The notes: generated from the sequence alone by a model not told the origin. A DNA stretch of 64,000 nt from Xanthobacteraceae bacterium (GCA_028290465.1 JAQGJU010000033.1:1-64000), one strand, 5' to 3'; positions 36,653 through 47,035 are shown, numbered from the stretch's first letter. Program-made: numbers and translations.

Positions 36653-37438
36653 ATGCTAGACAAAGCCCGGATCGAGCTTCAGGACGTTTCCCACGTCTTC
36701 AGCACACCGACCAGCGGCAGCGTCTACGCCATCGACCGCATCAATCTCGGCGTGCCCGAGGGCCGCTTCGCCAGCATCATCGGCCCGTCGGGCTGCGGCA
36801 AGACCACGCTATTCAACATCATCGCCGGGCTCGAGCAACCAACCCAGGGCGAGGTCACGGTCGACGGGCAGAACGTCACCGGGATGATCGGCATCGTCGG
36901 CTACATGTTGCAGAAGGATCTGCTGTTCCCGTGGCGGACCGTGCTCGACAATATCTGCCTCGGCATGGAATTGCGTGGCATGCCGATGCGCGAGGCGCGC
37001 GAGCGCGCGATGCCGTATCTCACACGTTACGGTCTCGGTGGCTTTGAGCATCGCTATCCAGCGGCGCTGTCCGGCGGCATGAAGCAGCGCGCCGCGCTGC
37101 TGCGCACGCTGCTGTATGACTCCGACATCGTATTGCTCGACGAACCGTTCGGCGCGCTGGACGCCCAGACCAAGTCGCAGATGCAGGACTGGTTGCTGCA
37201 GCTCTGGGCAGATTTCCGCAAGACCGTATTGTTCGTCACCCATGATCTCGACGAGGCGCTGTTCCTATCCGACGAAATCTACGTGCTGTCGGCGCGCCCG
37301 GGTCGCATCAAAGCCAAGATCGAAGTGCCGCTGCCGCGCCCGCGCACGCGCGACGTGTTCGCCAGCCCGGTCTTCATCGACTTGAAGCGCCACTGCCTGG
37401 ACCTGTTGTTCGACGCTTCGTCGCCACAGACCCACTGA
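36653..37438 (+). CDS. ABC transporter ATP-binding protein (nitrate/sulfonate/taurine type)
   Basis: The 261-residue ATPase has Walker A GPSGCGKTT, signature LSGGMKQRAALLRTL, Walker B DIVLLDEPFGALD and the H-loop FVTHDLDEAL. It matches the SsuB/TauB/NrtD subfamily. I chose the ATG at 36653, whose downstream sequence starts the conserved fold. It begins a four-gene operon of ATPase, permease, binding protein and cysteine hydrolase. The solute is probably an aromatic or heterocyclic carboxylate or amide degraded by neighbouring enzymes. Confidence 0.92.
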   Translation: MLDKARIELQDVSHVFSTPTSGSVYAIDRINLGVPEGRFASIIGPSGCGKTTLFNIIAGLEQPTQGEVTVDGQNVTGMIGIVGYMLQKDLLFPWRTVLDNICLGMELRGMPMREARERAMPYLTRYGLGGFEHRYPAALSGGMKQRAALLRTLLYDSDIVLLDEPFGALDAQTKSQMQDWLLQLWADFRKTVLFVTHDLDEALFLSDEIYVLSARPGRIKAKIEVPLPRPRTRDVFASPVFIDLKRHCLDLLFDASSPQTH

Positions 37439-37447
37439 GGAAACGAC

Positions 37448-38311
37448 ATGTCGATGACATTGTGGGCACCCATCGGACAGTTTCTCGGCCGCAACACCGA
37501 TCCGGCCAAGCCGCGCCTCGGTCGCGCCCGGCGGCTGTACCGCGAAAAGATCTGGTCGCCAATACTGCCGCGTCTCGTGCAGTTCGGCATTCTGGCCGCG
37601 ATCGTCGCAGTGTGGGAGATCGGGGTCAAGGTCGGATTTATCGACGGATTCTTCTGGTCCTACCCGTCGGCGATCTTCAAGACCGGAATGATCTTCGTCA
37701 CCCAGGGTGACGCTTTTCTCGACACCTGGTTCACGCTGAAATCAACCATCATCGGCTTCGTGATCGGTACCGGCGCCGGTTCGGCCATCGGCCTCGCCTT
37801 TTGGTGGTCGCAAAATTGGGCCGGCGTATTCCAGCCGTTTCTGATCGTGTTCCACGCAATCCCGAAATTCGCGCTCGGTCCGCTGGTGGTTCTCGTCTTC
37901 GGCATCGGATTGGGTTCGAAGGTCGCGATGGCGGTGGCGCTCACCATCGTGGTGTCGGCGCTGGCGACCTATTCGGGCGTGAAAGCCGTCGATCGCGACT
38001 CCGAGAACCTGATGTATTCGCTCGGCGCCAACCGCTGGCAGGTTTTCACAAAGTTGGTGATGCCGTCGGCGCTGCCATGGATCATCTCATCGCTGCGCGT
38101 GAACATCGGCCTCGCCATGGCGGGCGCGATCGTCGGCGAATTCATCTCGTCGCAGCATGGCCTTGGCCGCGTCATCATGTATGCCGGCCAGACCTTCGAC
38201 GTGGCCCTGATCTGGGTCGGCACCATCATCCTGTCGATCCTGGCGGTTGCGATCTATCTGGTCGTCGGCGTCGTGGAAAATACGCTGCTCAAGGGAGTGC
38301 TCAAGCGCTAG
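37448..38311 (+). CDS. ABC transporter permease (SsuC/TauC-like)
   Basis: The 287-residue inner-membrane protein has about six helices and a BPD_transp_1 domain. The EAA-type loop is YSLGANRWQVFTKLVMPSALPWIISSLRVNIGLAM. It follows the ATPase by 9 bp, with GAGGAAA before the ATG. It would be the membrane channel for the solute captured by the protein encoded next. Confidence 0.93.
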   Translation: MSMTLWAPIGQFLGRNTDPAKPRLGRARRLYREKIWSPILPRLVQFGILAAIVAVWEIGVKVGFIDGFFWSYPSAIFKTGMIFVTQGDAFLDTWFTLKSTIIGFVIGTGAGSAIGLAFWWSQNWAGVFQPFLIVFHAIPKFALGPLVVLVFGIGLGSKVAMAVALTIVVSALATYSGVKAVDRDSENLMYSLGANRWQVFTKLVMPSALPWIISSLRVNIGLAMAGAIVGEFISSQHGLGRVIMYAGQTFDVALIWVGTIILSILAVAIYLVVGVVENTLLKGVLKR

Positions 38312-38351
38312 CTCGCAGCAGTTTCAAGCTTTTTAATCAAGGAGATTTGTC

Positions 38352-39341
38352 ATGCATATGAGAGTCCTGCTAGCCGCGCTGCTGACGACGTTGGGGCTGG
38401 CAGCAGCCTCGCCCGCGATCAGCGCCGAGAAGATCATCATCGGCGAACCGGTCCACGGCACTGGATATCTGCCGCTCTATGTCGGCATCCATAAAGGCTT
38501 CTTTGCGGAGGAAGGTCTCGACGTGCAGACCGTCACGATGCTGGCGGCCGGCGCGCATCGCAATGCAACGCTGACCAAGCAGTCCTGGGGCTTCATCGGC
38601 GGACCGGAACACAACGCCTTCGTCAAGGCCAAGGGCGGCGAACTGCGTAGCGTGGTCAACATCGTCAATCGTGGCAATGTCTATTTCGTCGCCCGCAAGG
38701 GCCTGACGCCGCCGCCGTTTGGCAAGGAGCTTGCCGACTATCTGCGCGGCAAGACCATCGCGACCGGCGGATTCGGCAGCACGCCGAATTCGATCACCCG
38801 CTATGTACTGACCACGCTCGGTCTCAACCCGCAGTCCGACGTCGTGCTGCAGGAAATCGCGCCCGGCAACGAACTCGCGTCGCTGCAATCGAAGCAGGCC
38901 GACTTCGCGGTCACCACCGAGCCGTTCCTGACGCAGGGCATACAGCGCGGCGTCTGGAACGAACCGTTCTACAACGCGCCGCGCGAGCTTGGGCCGTATG
39001 CGTACTCGACCATCAATATTCGCCAGGAATCGATCGCGACCGAGCCGGAAACGGTGCGCAAGTTCGTGCGAGCGATGAGCAAGGCATTGCAGTTCACCCT
39101 GAAGAACAAAGAGGAGGCATTAGCCGTCGCCAAGAAGGAATTCCCGACCATGAACGTCGACGACCTGATGGCGACCATCAACCGCTCGTTCGAAGACAAG
39201 ATGTGGAGCGAGGACGGCATGGTCACGCCGCAGGCCTGGGACATGGGCAAGAAGGTGGTGATGACCGCCAACATCTTGAAGGAAGACGTTGCCTACGATG
39301 CCATCATCAATATGAGCTTCATGAAGGAGATGACTCAATGA
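38352..39341 (+). CDS. ABC transporter substrate-binding protein (SsuA/NMT1-like), secreted
   Basis: The 329-residue protein has a cleavable signal peptide (to about residue 25, AISA) and the NMT1/SsuA pattern EPVHGTGYLPLYVGIHKGFFAEEGLDV at its N-terminus. AAGGAG precedes the ATG at good spacing. It completes an importer with the two preceding genes. Its stop overlaps the start of the cysteine hydrolase by 4 bp, so transport and hydrolysis are coupled. Confidence 0.93.
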   Translation: MHMRVLLAALLTTLGLAAASPAISAEKIIIGEPVHGTGYLPLYVGIHKGFFAEEGLDVQTVTMLAAGAHRNATLTKQSWGFIGGPEHNAFVKAKGGELRSVVNIVNRGNVYFVARKGLTPPPFGKELADYLRGKTIATGGFGSTPNSITRYVLTTLGLNPQSDVVLQEIAPGNELASLQSKQADFAVTTEPFLTQGIQRGVWNEPFYNAPRELGPYAYSTINIRQESIATEPETVRKFVRAMSKALQFTLKNKEEALAVAKKEFPTMNVDDLMATINRSFEDKMWSEDGMVTPQAWDMGKKVVMTANILKEDVAYDAIINMSFMKEMTQ

Positions 39342-40072
39342 CCAAGTATCCCTGGGACGACTATCTGACCGAACGCGACAAGAAAGTGTTCTCCGCCGCA
39401 GGCTTCGCCAGCCGCGCCGGCTTCGGCAAGCGGCCGGCCGTGATCGTGGTCGACGTGAATTACAATTTCGTCGGCGACAAGCCGGAGCCGATCCTTGAAT
39501 CGATCAAGGAATGGAGCCTGTCCTGCGGCGAGGAAGGCTGGACCGGCATCCGGGCCATCCAGAAAATCCTGGCGGCGGCGCGCCCGAAGGGCGTACCGGT
39601 GATCTACACCACCGGAACGCTGCGCGACGATGGTTTCGATGCCGGAAGCTGGGCGTGGAAGAACGCCCGGACCGTCGAGGACATCGGAAAGAAACAGCTC
39701 GGCAATGAAATCGTGGCCGATATCGCGCCGCAGCCGCAGGATCTGGTGATCAGGAAACAGAAGCCGAGCGGCTTTTTCGGCACACCGCTGATGAGCTTCC
39801 TGACCGACCTGAACGTCGACAGCCTGATCGTTACCGGCACGACGACCAGCGGCTGCGTGTATGCCACCGTGGTCGATGCGTTCAGCTACAATCTGCGCAG
39901 CATGGTGGTCGAGGAAGGCTGCTTCGACCGCGGTCAGGCCTCGCACGCGATGGCGCTGATGAACATGAATGCGAAATATGCCGACGTCATTAAGCTTGAC
40001 GAGACGTTGAGCTACCTGAACGGACTGCCGGTTCCGGCCAGCATGATCCCGAAGAAGGTCGCCAATATGTAA
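39338..40072 (+). CDS. Isochorismatase-family cysteine hydrolase (amidase type)
   Basis: The 244-residue protein has the full catalytic set of the cysteine-hydrolase branch: VIVVDVNYNFVGD with the Asp, the Lys in KQKPSGFFGT, and TTTSGCVYATVVDA with the nucleophilic Cys. It resembles N-carbamoylsarcosine amidase and maleamate amidohydrolase. The start overlaps the binding-protein stop (ATGA). It probably releases ammonia from an imported amide or from a ring-cleavage product. Confidence 0.9.
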   Translation: MTKYPWDDYLTERDKKVFSAAGFASRAGFGKRPAVIVVDVNYNFVGDKPEPILESIKEWSLSCGEEGWTGIRAIQKILAAARPKGVPVIYTTGTLRDDGFDAGSWAWKNARTVEDIGKKQLGNEIVADIAPQPQDLVIRKQKPSGFFGTPLMSFLTDLNVDSLIVTGTTTSGCVYATVVDAFSYNLRSMVVEEGCFDRGQASHAMALMNMNAKYADVIKLDETLSYLNGLPVPASMIPKKVANM

Positions 40073-40100
40073 CGCTGCCCGATAGGCCCAGCTACAAACG

Positions 40101-40127
40101 CCCTCGCGGCCACCGCGAGGGTGTTTT
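40101..40127 (+). terminator. Rho-independent terminator of the ABC importer operon
   Basis: CCCTCGCGG (40101-40109) pairs with CCGCGAGGG (40113-40121), followed by TGTTTT, 29 bases after the stop of the cysteine hydrolase gene. Confidence 0.85.
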
Positions 40128-40135
40128 CATTCCAA

Positions 40136-40182
40136 CGAGAGCCTTCCCGGTTAAGTTGAACCGGGGAAGGCTCTCGATTTTT
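40136..40182 (+). terminator. Second strong hairpin with T-run (terminator or repeat element)
   Basis: Arms 40136-40152 and 40159-40176 pair over 17 bp with one bulged G around a 6-nt loop and are followed by ATTTTT. It comes directly after the first terminator and also looks like an intergenic repeat, since a related GGTT-AGGTTG-AACC unit lies near 30783-30796. Confidence 0.75.
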
Positions 40183-40262
40183 GGCTTGGTCGCATTTCCT
40201 GCCGCGAAGCGATGCCATTTCGCCGGGAACGGCTCTATGGCGCCGGCCGCTCCAGGGTAATG

Positions 40263-40301
40263 TTATATTGTTGCATATAGCACGGTAGTAAACTTATATT
40301 G
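40263..40301 (+). promoter_or_regulatory. AT-rich element with direct octamer repeat upstream of exbB
   Basis: The octamer TTATATTG occurs at 40263-40270 and 40294-40301, exactly 31 bp apart (about three helical turns), in an AT-rich patch within GC-rich DNA. It lies about 170-205 bp before the exbB start and may be a regulator site. TonB systems are usually iron-regulated, but I could not match a Fur or Irr box with confidence. Confidence 0.4.
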
Positions 40302-40468
40302 TGGCCACGGCGCCTCAGCATGCGCTCAATCGCCGGATCAAATCCAAAACCTGAACCATGAGCTAGTGTCCCTTGATTCCGAAGTCCGCATCCGAGGACG
40401 CCGCAAGGGCAAGCGACTTCGGAATCGGGACACGAGCGTCGCATTCCTTTCGTAGCGTGTGAGACACC

Positions 40469-41365
<897 letters not shown>

Positions 41366-41370
41366 AACCC

Positions 41371-41808
41371 ATGGGCGCACGGCTCAAGACAGGCAGCGAC
41401 GACGACCTCGCCGAAACCCACGAGATCAACGTCACGCCGTTCATCGACGTGACGCTGGTGCTGCTGATCATCTTCATGGTCGCGGCCCCGCTGGCCACGG
41501 TCGACATTGCGGTCGATCTGCCGGCTTCGACCGCCGAACGGCAGCCGCGCCCCGACAAGCCGCTGTACCTAACGGTGAAGCAGGATTTGTCGATCGCGAT
41601 CGGCGACGATCCAATCGTGCGCGACACCATCGGTCCGGCGCTGGATCGCACCACCGAGGGCAACAAGGATACCCGCGTCTTTCTGCGCGCCGACAAGGCG
41701 GTGTCGTATGGCGACCTGATGGAGGTGATGAACCTGTTGCGCTCGGCCGGCTATCTGAAGGTGGCCCTGGTCGGTCTCGACCATGCGCCGGTGACGCCGC
41801 CCCGATGA
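41371..41808 (+). CDS. exbD: TonB-system protein ExbD
   Basis: The 145-residue protein has a short cytoplasmic N-terminus, one transmembrane helix with the essential Asp (TPFIDVTLVLLIIFMV) and a periplasmic domain ending YGDLMEVMNLLRSAGYLKVALV. It is encoded 5 bp after exbB and overlaps tonB by 4 bp. Confidence 0.95.
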   Translation: MGARLKTGSDDDLAETHEINVTPFIDVTLVLLIIFMVAAPLATVDIAVDLPASTAERQPRPDKPLYLTVKQDLSIAIGDDPIVRDTIGPALDRTTEGNKDTRVFLRADKAVSYGDLMEVMNLLRSAGYLKVALVGLDHAPVTPPR

Positions 41809-42611
41809 CGAGCGCGCCCGACCAAGTATTGCGCTGGCGCGGTTTCGACGTGGCGCGGTGGAGTCTGTGCGCCCTGATGATCTTGGTGGTTCATGCTGGC
41901 GCCGCCGCGTACATCATGACGCGCGAGCCCGGGGGCCCAGCCGCCGGCTCTCCGGCCGCGATTGCCTTGCAAATGTTGCCGGAAGTGGCGGCACCGCAAA
42001 TCGAGCCAACGGAACGGCCGCCCGGTCCGGAAATGGAAAAGACGGAAGACCAGCCGGAAAAACTGGCCGAAAAGCCAGACGACGAAGAGGCCACGACGGA
42101 AGCCGTGAAGCCGCCTGAAGCTGAACCCGAGGCACCGCCGGCAGCAAAGGCGCAAGTCGCGGTGGCGCCGCCGCGTGAGCCCGAGCCACCGGCAGAAACC
42201 AAGCCCGTCGAGAAAAAGCTGCCTGAGACGCCTAAACGTCCGGAGCCGAAGAAGAAGCAGACCAAGAAGCCAAATCCGGCAACGACCGCGCCCCCGCCAT
42301 CCGCGCCCGCCGTCGCCTCGTCGGCGGCGTCGAACGCCATGCCGGGGTGGAACCAAACGATTTCCACGCTGATGAAACGTAACTTGCGTTATCCATCCGA
42401 CGCCGAAAGACGAGGCATACGGGGCGTCGCCAGGGTCAGCCTCAGCATCAGCCGTGATGGCCACTTGACCTCCGCCAGCCTGGTCGGCAGCTCCGGCGAC
42501 AGCCAACTCGACCAGGAGGCCGTCGCAGTGGCGCGTCGAACCGCACCGTTCCCACCGCCGCCAGACAGCCGGCCGGCCACGCGGGTCATACCGATCCGCT
42601 TTGGGCAGTGA
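41805..42611 (+). CDS. tonB: Energy transducer TonB
   Basis: The 268-residue protein has an N-terminal transmembrane anchor (about residues 21-42), a long Pro/Glu/Lys-rich periplasm-spanning stretch (about 60-165) and a C-terminal TonB box-binding domain (NLRYPSDAERRGIRGVARV, then SSGDSQLDQEAVAVARR). It transmits proton-motive force from ExbBD to outer-membrane receptors. No receptor gene is in the window. Confidence 0.94.
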   Translation: MTSAPDQVLRWRGFDVARWSLCALMILVVHAGAAAYIMTREPGGPAAGSPAAIALQMLPEVAAPQIEPTERPPGPEMEKTEDQPEKLAEKPDDEEATTEAVKPPEAEPEAPPAAKAQVAVAPPREPEPPAETKPVEKKLPETPKRPEPKKKQTKKPNPATTAPPPSAPAVASSAASNAMPGWNQTISTLMKRNLRYPSDAERRGIRGVARVSLSISRDGHLTSASLVGSSGDSQLDQEAVAVARRTAPFPPPPDSRPATRVIPIRFGQ

Positions 42612-42628
42612 ACCGGCAGATCTAATCC

Positions 42629-43627
42629 TCAATCCACCCGCAGGCCGAGCTTCTTCACGATGCCGCCCCAGGTCTTCTGGTCGTTCGCGATGGCGGCGCC
42701 GTAATCTTCCGGCGAGTCCGGCGCCGGCGTGGCGCCGTCCTCGAGGATGCGCTTCTGGATGGTCTCATCTGCCAGCGCAGCGCGAAGCTCCTTGTTCAAA
42801 CGCTCGATGAGTGGACGCGGCGTCGCGGCCGGCGCCAGCAAGCCGTAGCGCTGGTCAGACGAGAAACCCTTGAGACCGGCTTCATCGATAGTCGGGACCT
42901 CCGGCAACAGCGGCGAGCGCGTCTTGCTAGTGACCGCAATGGCGCGCAGCGTGCCGGAACGCACATAACCGATCACCGCCGGAATCGGCGGCATCATCAT
43001 CTTGACGTGGCCACCGATCACATCGGCAACCGCCGGTCCGGTCCCCCGATAGGGCACCTGCTTGACTTCCATGCCGGCCACATCGGCCAGCATCTCGGTC
43101 GCCATATGCACCACGGTGCCGACACCGGACGACGCATAATTGACTTCGCCCGGATGGGCCTTCGCGTAGGCGATCAATTCCTTCAGGTTCTGGGCCGGAA
43201 ACGACGGATGCACCACCAGCACGGAGGGGCTGGTGGAAATCGAGCCGATCGGCGTCAATTCCTTGTTCGGCTCGTAGCCCATGTTGGCATAGAGGGCCGG
43301 ATTGATCGCGATGGTGCCGGTGAAGGCCAGCAGCATGGTGTAACCGTCCGGCGCGCTGCGGGCGGCCTGGCGCGAACCGATATTGCCGCCGGCGCCGGGC
43401 TTATTCTCGACAACCACCTGCTGGCCGAGCGAACGGCTCATCCGCTCGCCGACGAGGCGCGCCATGATGTCATTGCCGCCGCCCGGCGCGAACGGCACCA
43501 CCAGCGTGATCGGACGGTTCGGAAAATTGCCGGTGTCCTGGGCATGTGCGGCGGAAACCGCCAGATGGGCAGAGAGCCCGGCCGCCGCCAAGCGGACCAT
43601 GCCGCGGATGATTTTAATGGTTCGCAC
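42629..43627 (-). CDS. Bug-family tripartite tricarboxylate transporter binding protein
   Basis: The 332-residue secreted protein has Bug motifs ITLVVPFAPGGGNDIMARLV, VVVENKPGAGGNIGS and APDGYTMLLA. I chose the GTG at 43627 because GGGAGGT lies four bases before it and the following hydrophobic stretch makes a proper signal peptide ending SAAHA. The frame continues far upstream without support. It is the last gene of the minus-strand UbiD/GntR series and converges on tonB. Confidence 0.92.
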   Translation of the reverse strand: MRTIKIIRGMVRLAAAGLSAHLAVSAAHAQDTGNFPNRPITLVVPFAPGGGNDIMARLVGERMSRSLGQQVVVENKPGAGGNIGSRQAARSAPDGYTMLLAFTGTIAINPALYANMGYEPNKELTPIGSISTSPSVLVVHPSFPAQNLKELIAYAKAHPGEVNYASSGVGTVVHMATEMLADVAGMEVKQVPYRGTGPAVADVIGGHVKMMMPPIPAVIGYVRSGTLRAIAVTSKTRSPLLPEVPTIDEAGLKGFSSDQRYGLLAPAATPRPLIERLNKELRAALADETIQKRILEDGATPAPDSPEDYGAAIANDQKTWGGIVKKLGLRVD

Positions 43628-43689
43628 TGTTACCTCCCAAACATAGGCCGCCTCGACGGCGAGCTTAATGTCGATCTTGCACGTCATGT

Positions 43690-44475
43690 TTATTGCAGGG
43701 CCGAGCGCGCCGAATTGCTGACATGCTCGATGGCGGCGGCGCGCGCGCGTTCGATATCGCGGCGCGAAATGGCCTTCACCAAAACTTCGATTTCCTTGAT
43801 GCTCTGCTGATGGCGCTCCTTGCGAACCAGCGAACCTTTTCGCAGGCTCGATGTCCGCAGCACGAGGCGGTTGATCATGTCGAACGCGATCGCGTTTTTC
43901 GCGCCGGAGCAAATGCGGTCATAGAACGAACGCTTGGCGACGAGGATTTCTTCAAGGACGCCGTTGCGGTAGGCCTTCTTCAGTCTTTCGCTCTCCTGCA
44001 GCAAATCCTTGATCTGCGCATCGTCGGCCTGCTCGATGAACTGTTCGACGACCAGCGCCTCGACCACGGCGCGAAGCCGGTAGATATTTCGGGCGTCCTC
44101 CAGCGAGATCGCGCTGACCGACAGGCCACGGCTTGAATTGTATTCAAGAATGCTCTCGGCCTGCAGTTCGCGCAGCGCTTCGCGCAGCGACGTACGGCTG
44201 ACGGAGAGTTGTTCGCACAGATCCTTCTCGATCAGGCGCTGACCCGGAACCAACAACCCCGTCTCGATCGCGCTACGCAGCGCCGAAATGATCTTGCTCC
44301 GCAGCGGCGCGGAAGCCTGCTGCAACGGCGCAAGCCGCGCCCTGACAACCGGACTGGGCTTCGGCTCGCCGCCATAAGGCTGGCCGTTGGCCGGCGCCGC
44401 CGGAGACGAGGCTGCGTCCGCAGAGACCGACCGGCTCGCGCTACGCTTCGTGATCCCTATCGCCGCCTTGGCCAT
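43690..44475 (-). CDS. GntR-family transcriptional regulator (FCD domain)
   Basis: The 261-residue regulator has a 50-residue disordered N-terminus, a GntR winged helix (about 55-125; RSAIETGLLVPGQRLIEKDLCEQLSVSRTSLREALREL) and an FCD ligand-binding domain (about 140-255). It is co-directional with ubiD (37 bp) and the Bug protein (62 bp). FCD regulators respond to small organic acids, so it probably controls this catabolic cluster. A near-palindrome TTGT-ATG-ACAA, the usual type of site for this family, occurs upstream of two nearby units. Confidence 0.93.
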   Translation of the reverse strand: MAKAAIGITKRSASRSVSADAASSPAAPANGQPYGGEPKPSPVVRARLAPLQQASAPLRSKIISALRSAIETGLLVPGQRLIEKDLCEQLSVSRTSLREALRELQAESILEYNSSRGLSVSAISLEDARNIYRLRAVVEALVVEQFIEQADDAQIKDLLQESERLKKAYRNGVLEEILVAKRSFYDRICSGAKNAIAFDMINRLVLRTSSLRKGSLVRKERHQQSIKEIEVLVKAISRRDIERARAAAIEHVSNSARSALQ

Positions 44476-44512
44476 TCCCAGAGCCCTTTCCCGCGCGGAT
44501 AAACGCAGCTGT

Positions 44513-46171
44513 CTACGACTTCGACGGCTTCGGCGATTTCGACGGCTCGACCGAGCGCGTCGGCGTCTCCGGAATCAGATTTCCATGCCGGCGGCCGTAA
44601 GTCGATTCGCCGCTTTGTCGCCAGTCGCCGGCAACGGCCGCAGTCGCAGTTAGCGTCCATTCCGGCGCCCAGTCGCCCAACTGATAGCCATGCCACGGAG
44701 ATTGCGGCACGATGCGCGGCAGCCCGAGTTCTTCCCAAATGCCTTTGGCGCGCGTCATGAACTCTTCGGCCGGCAGCGCCAGCGGCGGCATGTCGTGCTT
44801 GAGCGTCGCATCGATCATCAGCGTGCCTTCCATGGCGCCGCGGCCGGACTTCGGGCCGTGCCCGCTCGACCGATACGGCACCACGAGCAGGTCCTCCATG
44901 AAATTGGACCGGTACGCCAGCGACCAGAACACCGCATCGGCATTCTCGGGTACGATGTCCTCGGACACGGCGATCACCAGCTTGCCGCACTGCGCCTGCA
45001 AGGTCGCGGCGCCCTGCATACCGCGCCAGACTTCGGTCTTCGGAGTACCCTTTTCGAATTGGACGAAGATGATTTTACGAAGATTACTCAGCGGCTCGTG
45101 CATCACCACGCGCTTGACGCCCCGGATACCCAGAGCATGCCGCAGATGCTCGAGGAACATCGGCTCATACGCGACGCGCTTGAGCACGGATGACTCGCTC
45201 GGCGTCACTTGGCTGACAATCGAAATAAATATCGGCTTGCGCTTGCGCGTGATCGCGGTCACGCGCATCGACATGTTGAAGTCTTCCAGCGCGACGTGGC
45301 CGTGGCTTTCGCCGAACGGACCTTCCGGCTCCAACAAATCCGTGTCGATCAATCCCTCGATGACGATCTCGGAATCGGCCGGCACCACCAGATCGATGGT
45401 CTTGCAGCGCACGGTACGGATCGGCTTGCCGGTCAGTCCGCCGGCGACCGCCATTTCGTCGACGTCGATCGGAAGCTTTTGCGGTCCGGTGAACAGCACG
45501 GCCGGCGCGCAGCCGACCACGATGGCGCACGGCATCGGCTGCCCGAGCTTCTTGTATTTCTGCCAGTGCAGATAGCCGCCGGCGCCGCTCAGACGCGACG
45601 CCATGCGGACGCCGAGCCGATCGTTGGCCTTGAGCGCCGCCCGGTAGGTACCCATGTTCTGGACGTTGTTGTCCGGATCCTTGGTTACGCAGAGCGTGGC
45701 CGTCAGATACGGCGCGGAGTCGAAGCCCGGCGTCGAGATCGGCACCGGCAAGGTCGCAAGGCCGCCGCCTTCCGCCGACAATTCGGCGCCGGTCATGACG
45801 ACCTCCTGGCACGGCGCGTCCTCGACCAGCACCGGCGCAATCGGCGCCGCCATCGCCTTGACCCACACTTTTCCGATCTCCGAGACCGGTACGCCAAGTC
45901 CGATCGCATAGATCTCCGGCGACGCCGCAAGCCCGCCGACCAGCACCGGGATGTCGTAGGTCTCGCCCTTCGCGCCAACCACGTTGGTGAACAGGAAGGC
46001 GCGGCGCTCCTCATCGCGCAGCCCGCCCTGGAATTGCCAGCGCGCCAGCGGATGAAGCTCCGAATCCTTGTCGATGCGCCGGTCGATCCGGGTCACAAGC
46101 CCGCGCTCCGTCAGCCGGGCCAGATGCTCCTGCAGATCGGATGGGGCGTCTTGTGGGGCGGACGGCTTCAT
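44513..46171 (-). CDS. UbiD-family prenylated-FMN-dependent decarboxylase
   Basis: The 552-residue protein matches the UbiD family: ATLCVTKDPDNNVQNMGTYRA, SGAGGYLHWQKY, the catalytic segment LEPEGPFGESHGHV with the key Glu, and a C-terminal RSSGHGPKSGRGAMEGTLMIDAT. UbiD enzymes reversibly decarboxylate aromatic, heteroaromatic or unsaturated acids using prenyl-FMN made by UbiX, which is encoded at 53198-53827 in this region. It lies downstream of a CoxM/S/L-type hydroxylase and upstream of a GntR gene. The ubiquinone role is unlikely given this context. Confidence 0.92.
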   Translation of the reverse strand: MKPSAPQDAPSDLQEHLARLTERGLVTRIDRRIDKDSELHPLARWQFQGGLRDEERRAFLFTNVVGAKGETYDIPVLVGGLAASPEIYAIGLGVPVSEIGKVWVKAMAAPIAPVLVEDAPCQEVVMTGAELSAEGGGLATLPVPISTPGFDSAPYLTATLCVTKDPDNNVQNMGTYRAALKANDRLGVRMASRLSGAGGYLHWQKYKKLGQPMPCAIVVGCAPAVLFTGPQKLPIDVDEMAVAGGLTGKPIRTVRCKTIDLVVPADSEIVIEGLIDTDLLEPEGPFGESHGHVALEDFNMSMRVTAITRKRKPIFISIVSQVTPSESSVLKRVAYEPMFLEHLRHALGIRGVKRVVMHEPLSNLRKIIFVQFEKGTPKTEVWRGMQGAATLQAQCGKLVIAVSEDIVPENADAVFWSLAYRSNFMEDLLVVPYRSSGHGPKSGRGAMEGTLMIDATLKHDMPPLALPAEEFMTRAKGIWEELGLPRIVPQSPWHGYQLGDWAPEWTLTATAAVAGDWRQSGESTYGRRHGNLIPETPTRSVEPSKSPKPSKS

Positions 46172-46208
46172 GGCGGACCTTTTATGATGAGACGGAGCGG
46201 GCCGTTGC

Positions 46209-47024
46209 TTACTTGTACGACTGCGTGGTGCCGGGATGCGCCATCGCGCGGCGCGCCATCACCATGACGAGGCTGGCGCGATATTCCGGCGTGCCGACAT
46301 TGTCGCTCGACATGCTGGCGGGGTCGATGTGCAGATCGGCCAGCGCCTCCGGACGGAAATCGTCCGACAATGCTTGCTCCAGGTCCTTGGCGCGAAACAC
46401 CCCGTTGGTGCCTGCACCGGTCACCGCGACACGCACGCCGGACTGACCGTGCGAAATGAACACCGCCGCTACAGAGTAACGCGATGCGGCTGAGCGAAAT
46501 TTGGCATAGCTGGCGATCTGCGGAATCGGAAAGTCGATCCGCGTGACGATTTCGCCGCTCTCCAGCGCCGTCTCATACAGGCCGGTAAAGAAGTCATCGG
46601 CCACGAGGCCGCGGCGATCGGTGACCACGGTGGCGCCGAGGCCGAGCACCGCCGCCGGATAATCGGCGGCCGGATCGTTGTTGGCCACTGAGCCGCCGAT
46701 GGTGCCGCGATTGCGCACATGCCGGTCGCCGATCGAACCTGCGAGACCGGCCAGCGCCGGAATATGACGGCGCACGATGTCCGACGATGCGACATCGGCG
46801 TGGCAGGTCGCGGCGCCAATCGAGAGAACATCGCCACCGACGGTGATGTGCCGCAGGCTCTTGATACCGGTCAGGTCGACCAGCGCCGCCGGGCGGGCCA
46901 AACCCAGCTTCAGGGTCGGCAGCAGCGTATGGCCGCCCGACAAGAACGATGCGTCCTCGTTCTCGTTGAAAATGCGTACGGCCTCTTCGACGTTGGCAGG
47001 CCTGAGATATCGGAGCGAATGCAT
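46209..47024 (-). CDS. FAD-binding subunit of a molybdenum hydroxylase (CoxM-like)
   Basis: The 271-residue protein has the FAD-binding motifs FLSGGHTLLPTLKLGLA, the second motif TIGGSVANNDPAADYPAAVLGLGA, and a C-terminal CO-dehydrogenase-flavoprotein domain. With the 2Fe-2S and Mo subunits it makes a cytoplasmic three-subunit hydroxylase. The genes lie 11 bp and 9 bp apart. Confidence 0.93.
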   Translation of the reverse strand: MHSLRYLRPANVEEAVRIFNENEDASFLSGGHTLLPTLKLGLARPAALVDLTGIKSLRHITVGGDVLSIGAATCHADVASSDIVRRHIPALAGLAGSIGDRHVRNRGTIGGSVANNDPAADYPAAVLGLGATVVTDRRGLVADDFFTGLYETALESGEIVTRIDFPIPQIASYAKFRSAASRYSVAAVFISHGQSGVRVAVTGAGTNGVFRAKDLEQALSDDFRPEALADLHIDPASMSSDNVGTPEYRASLVMVMARRAMAHPGTTQSYK

Positions 47025-47035
47025 GGCGCGCTCCC

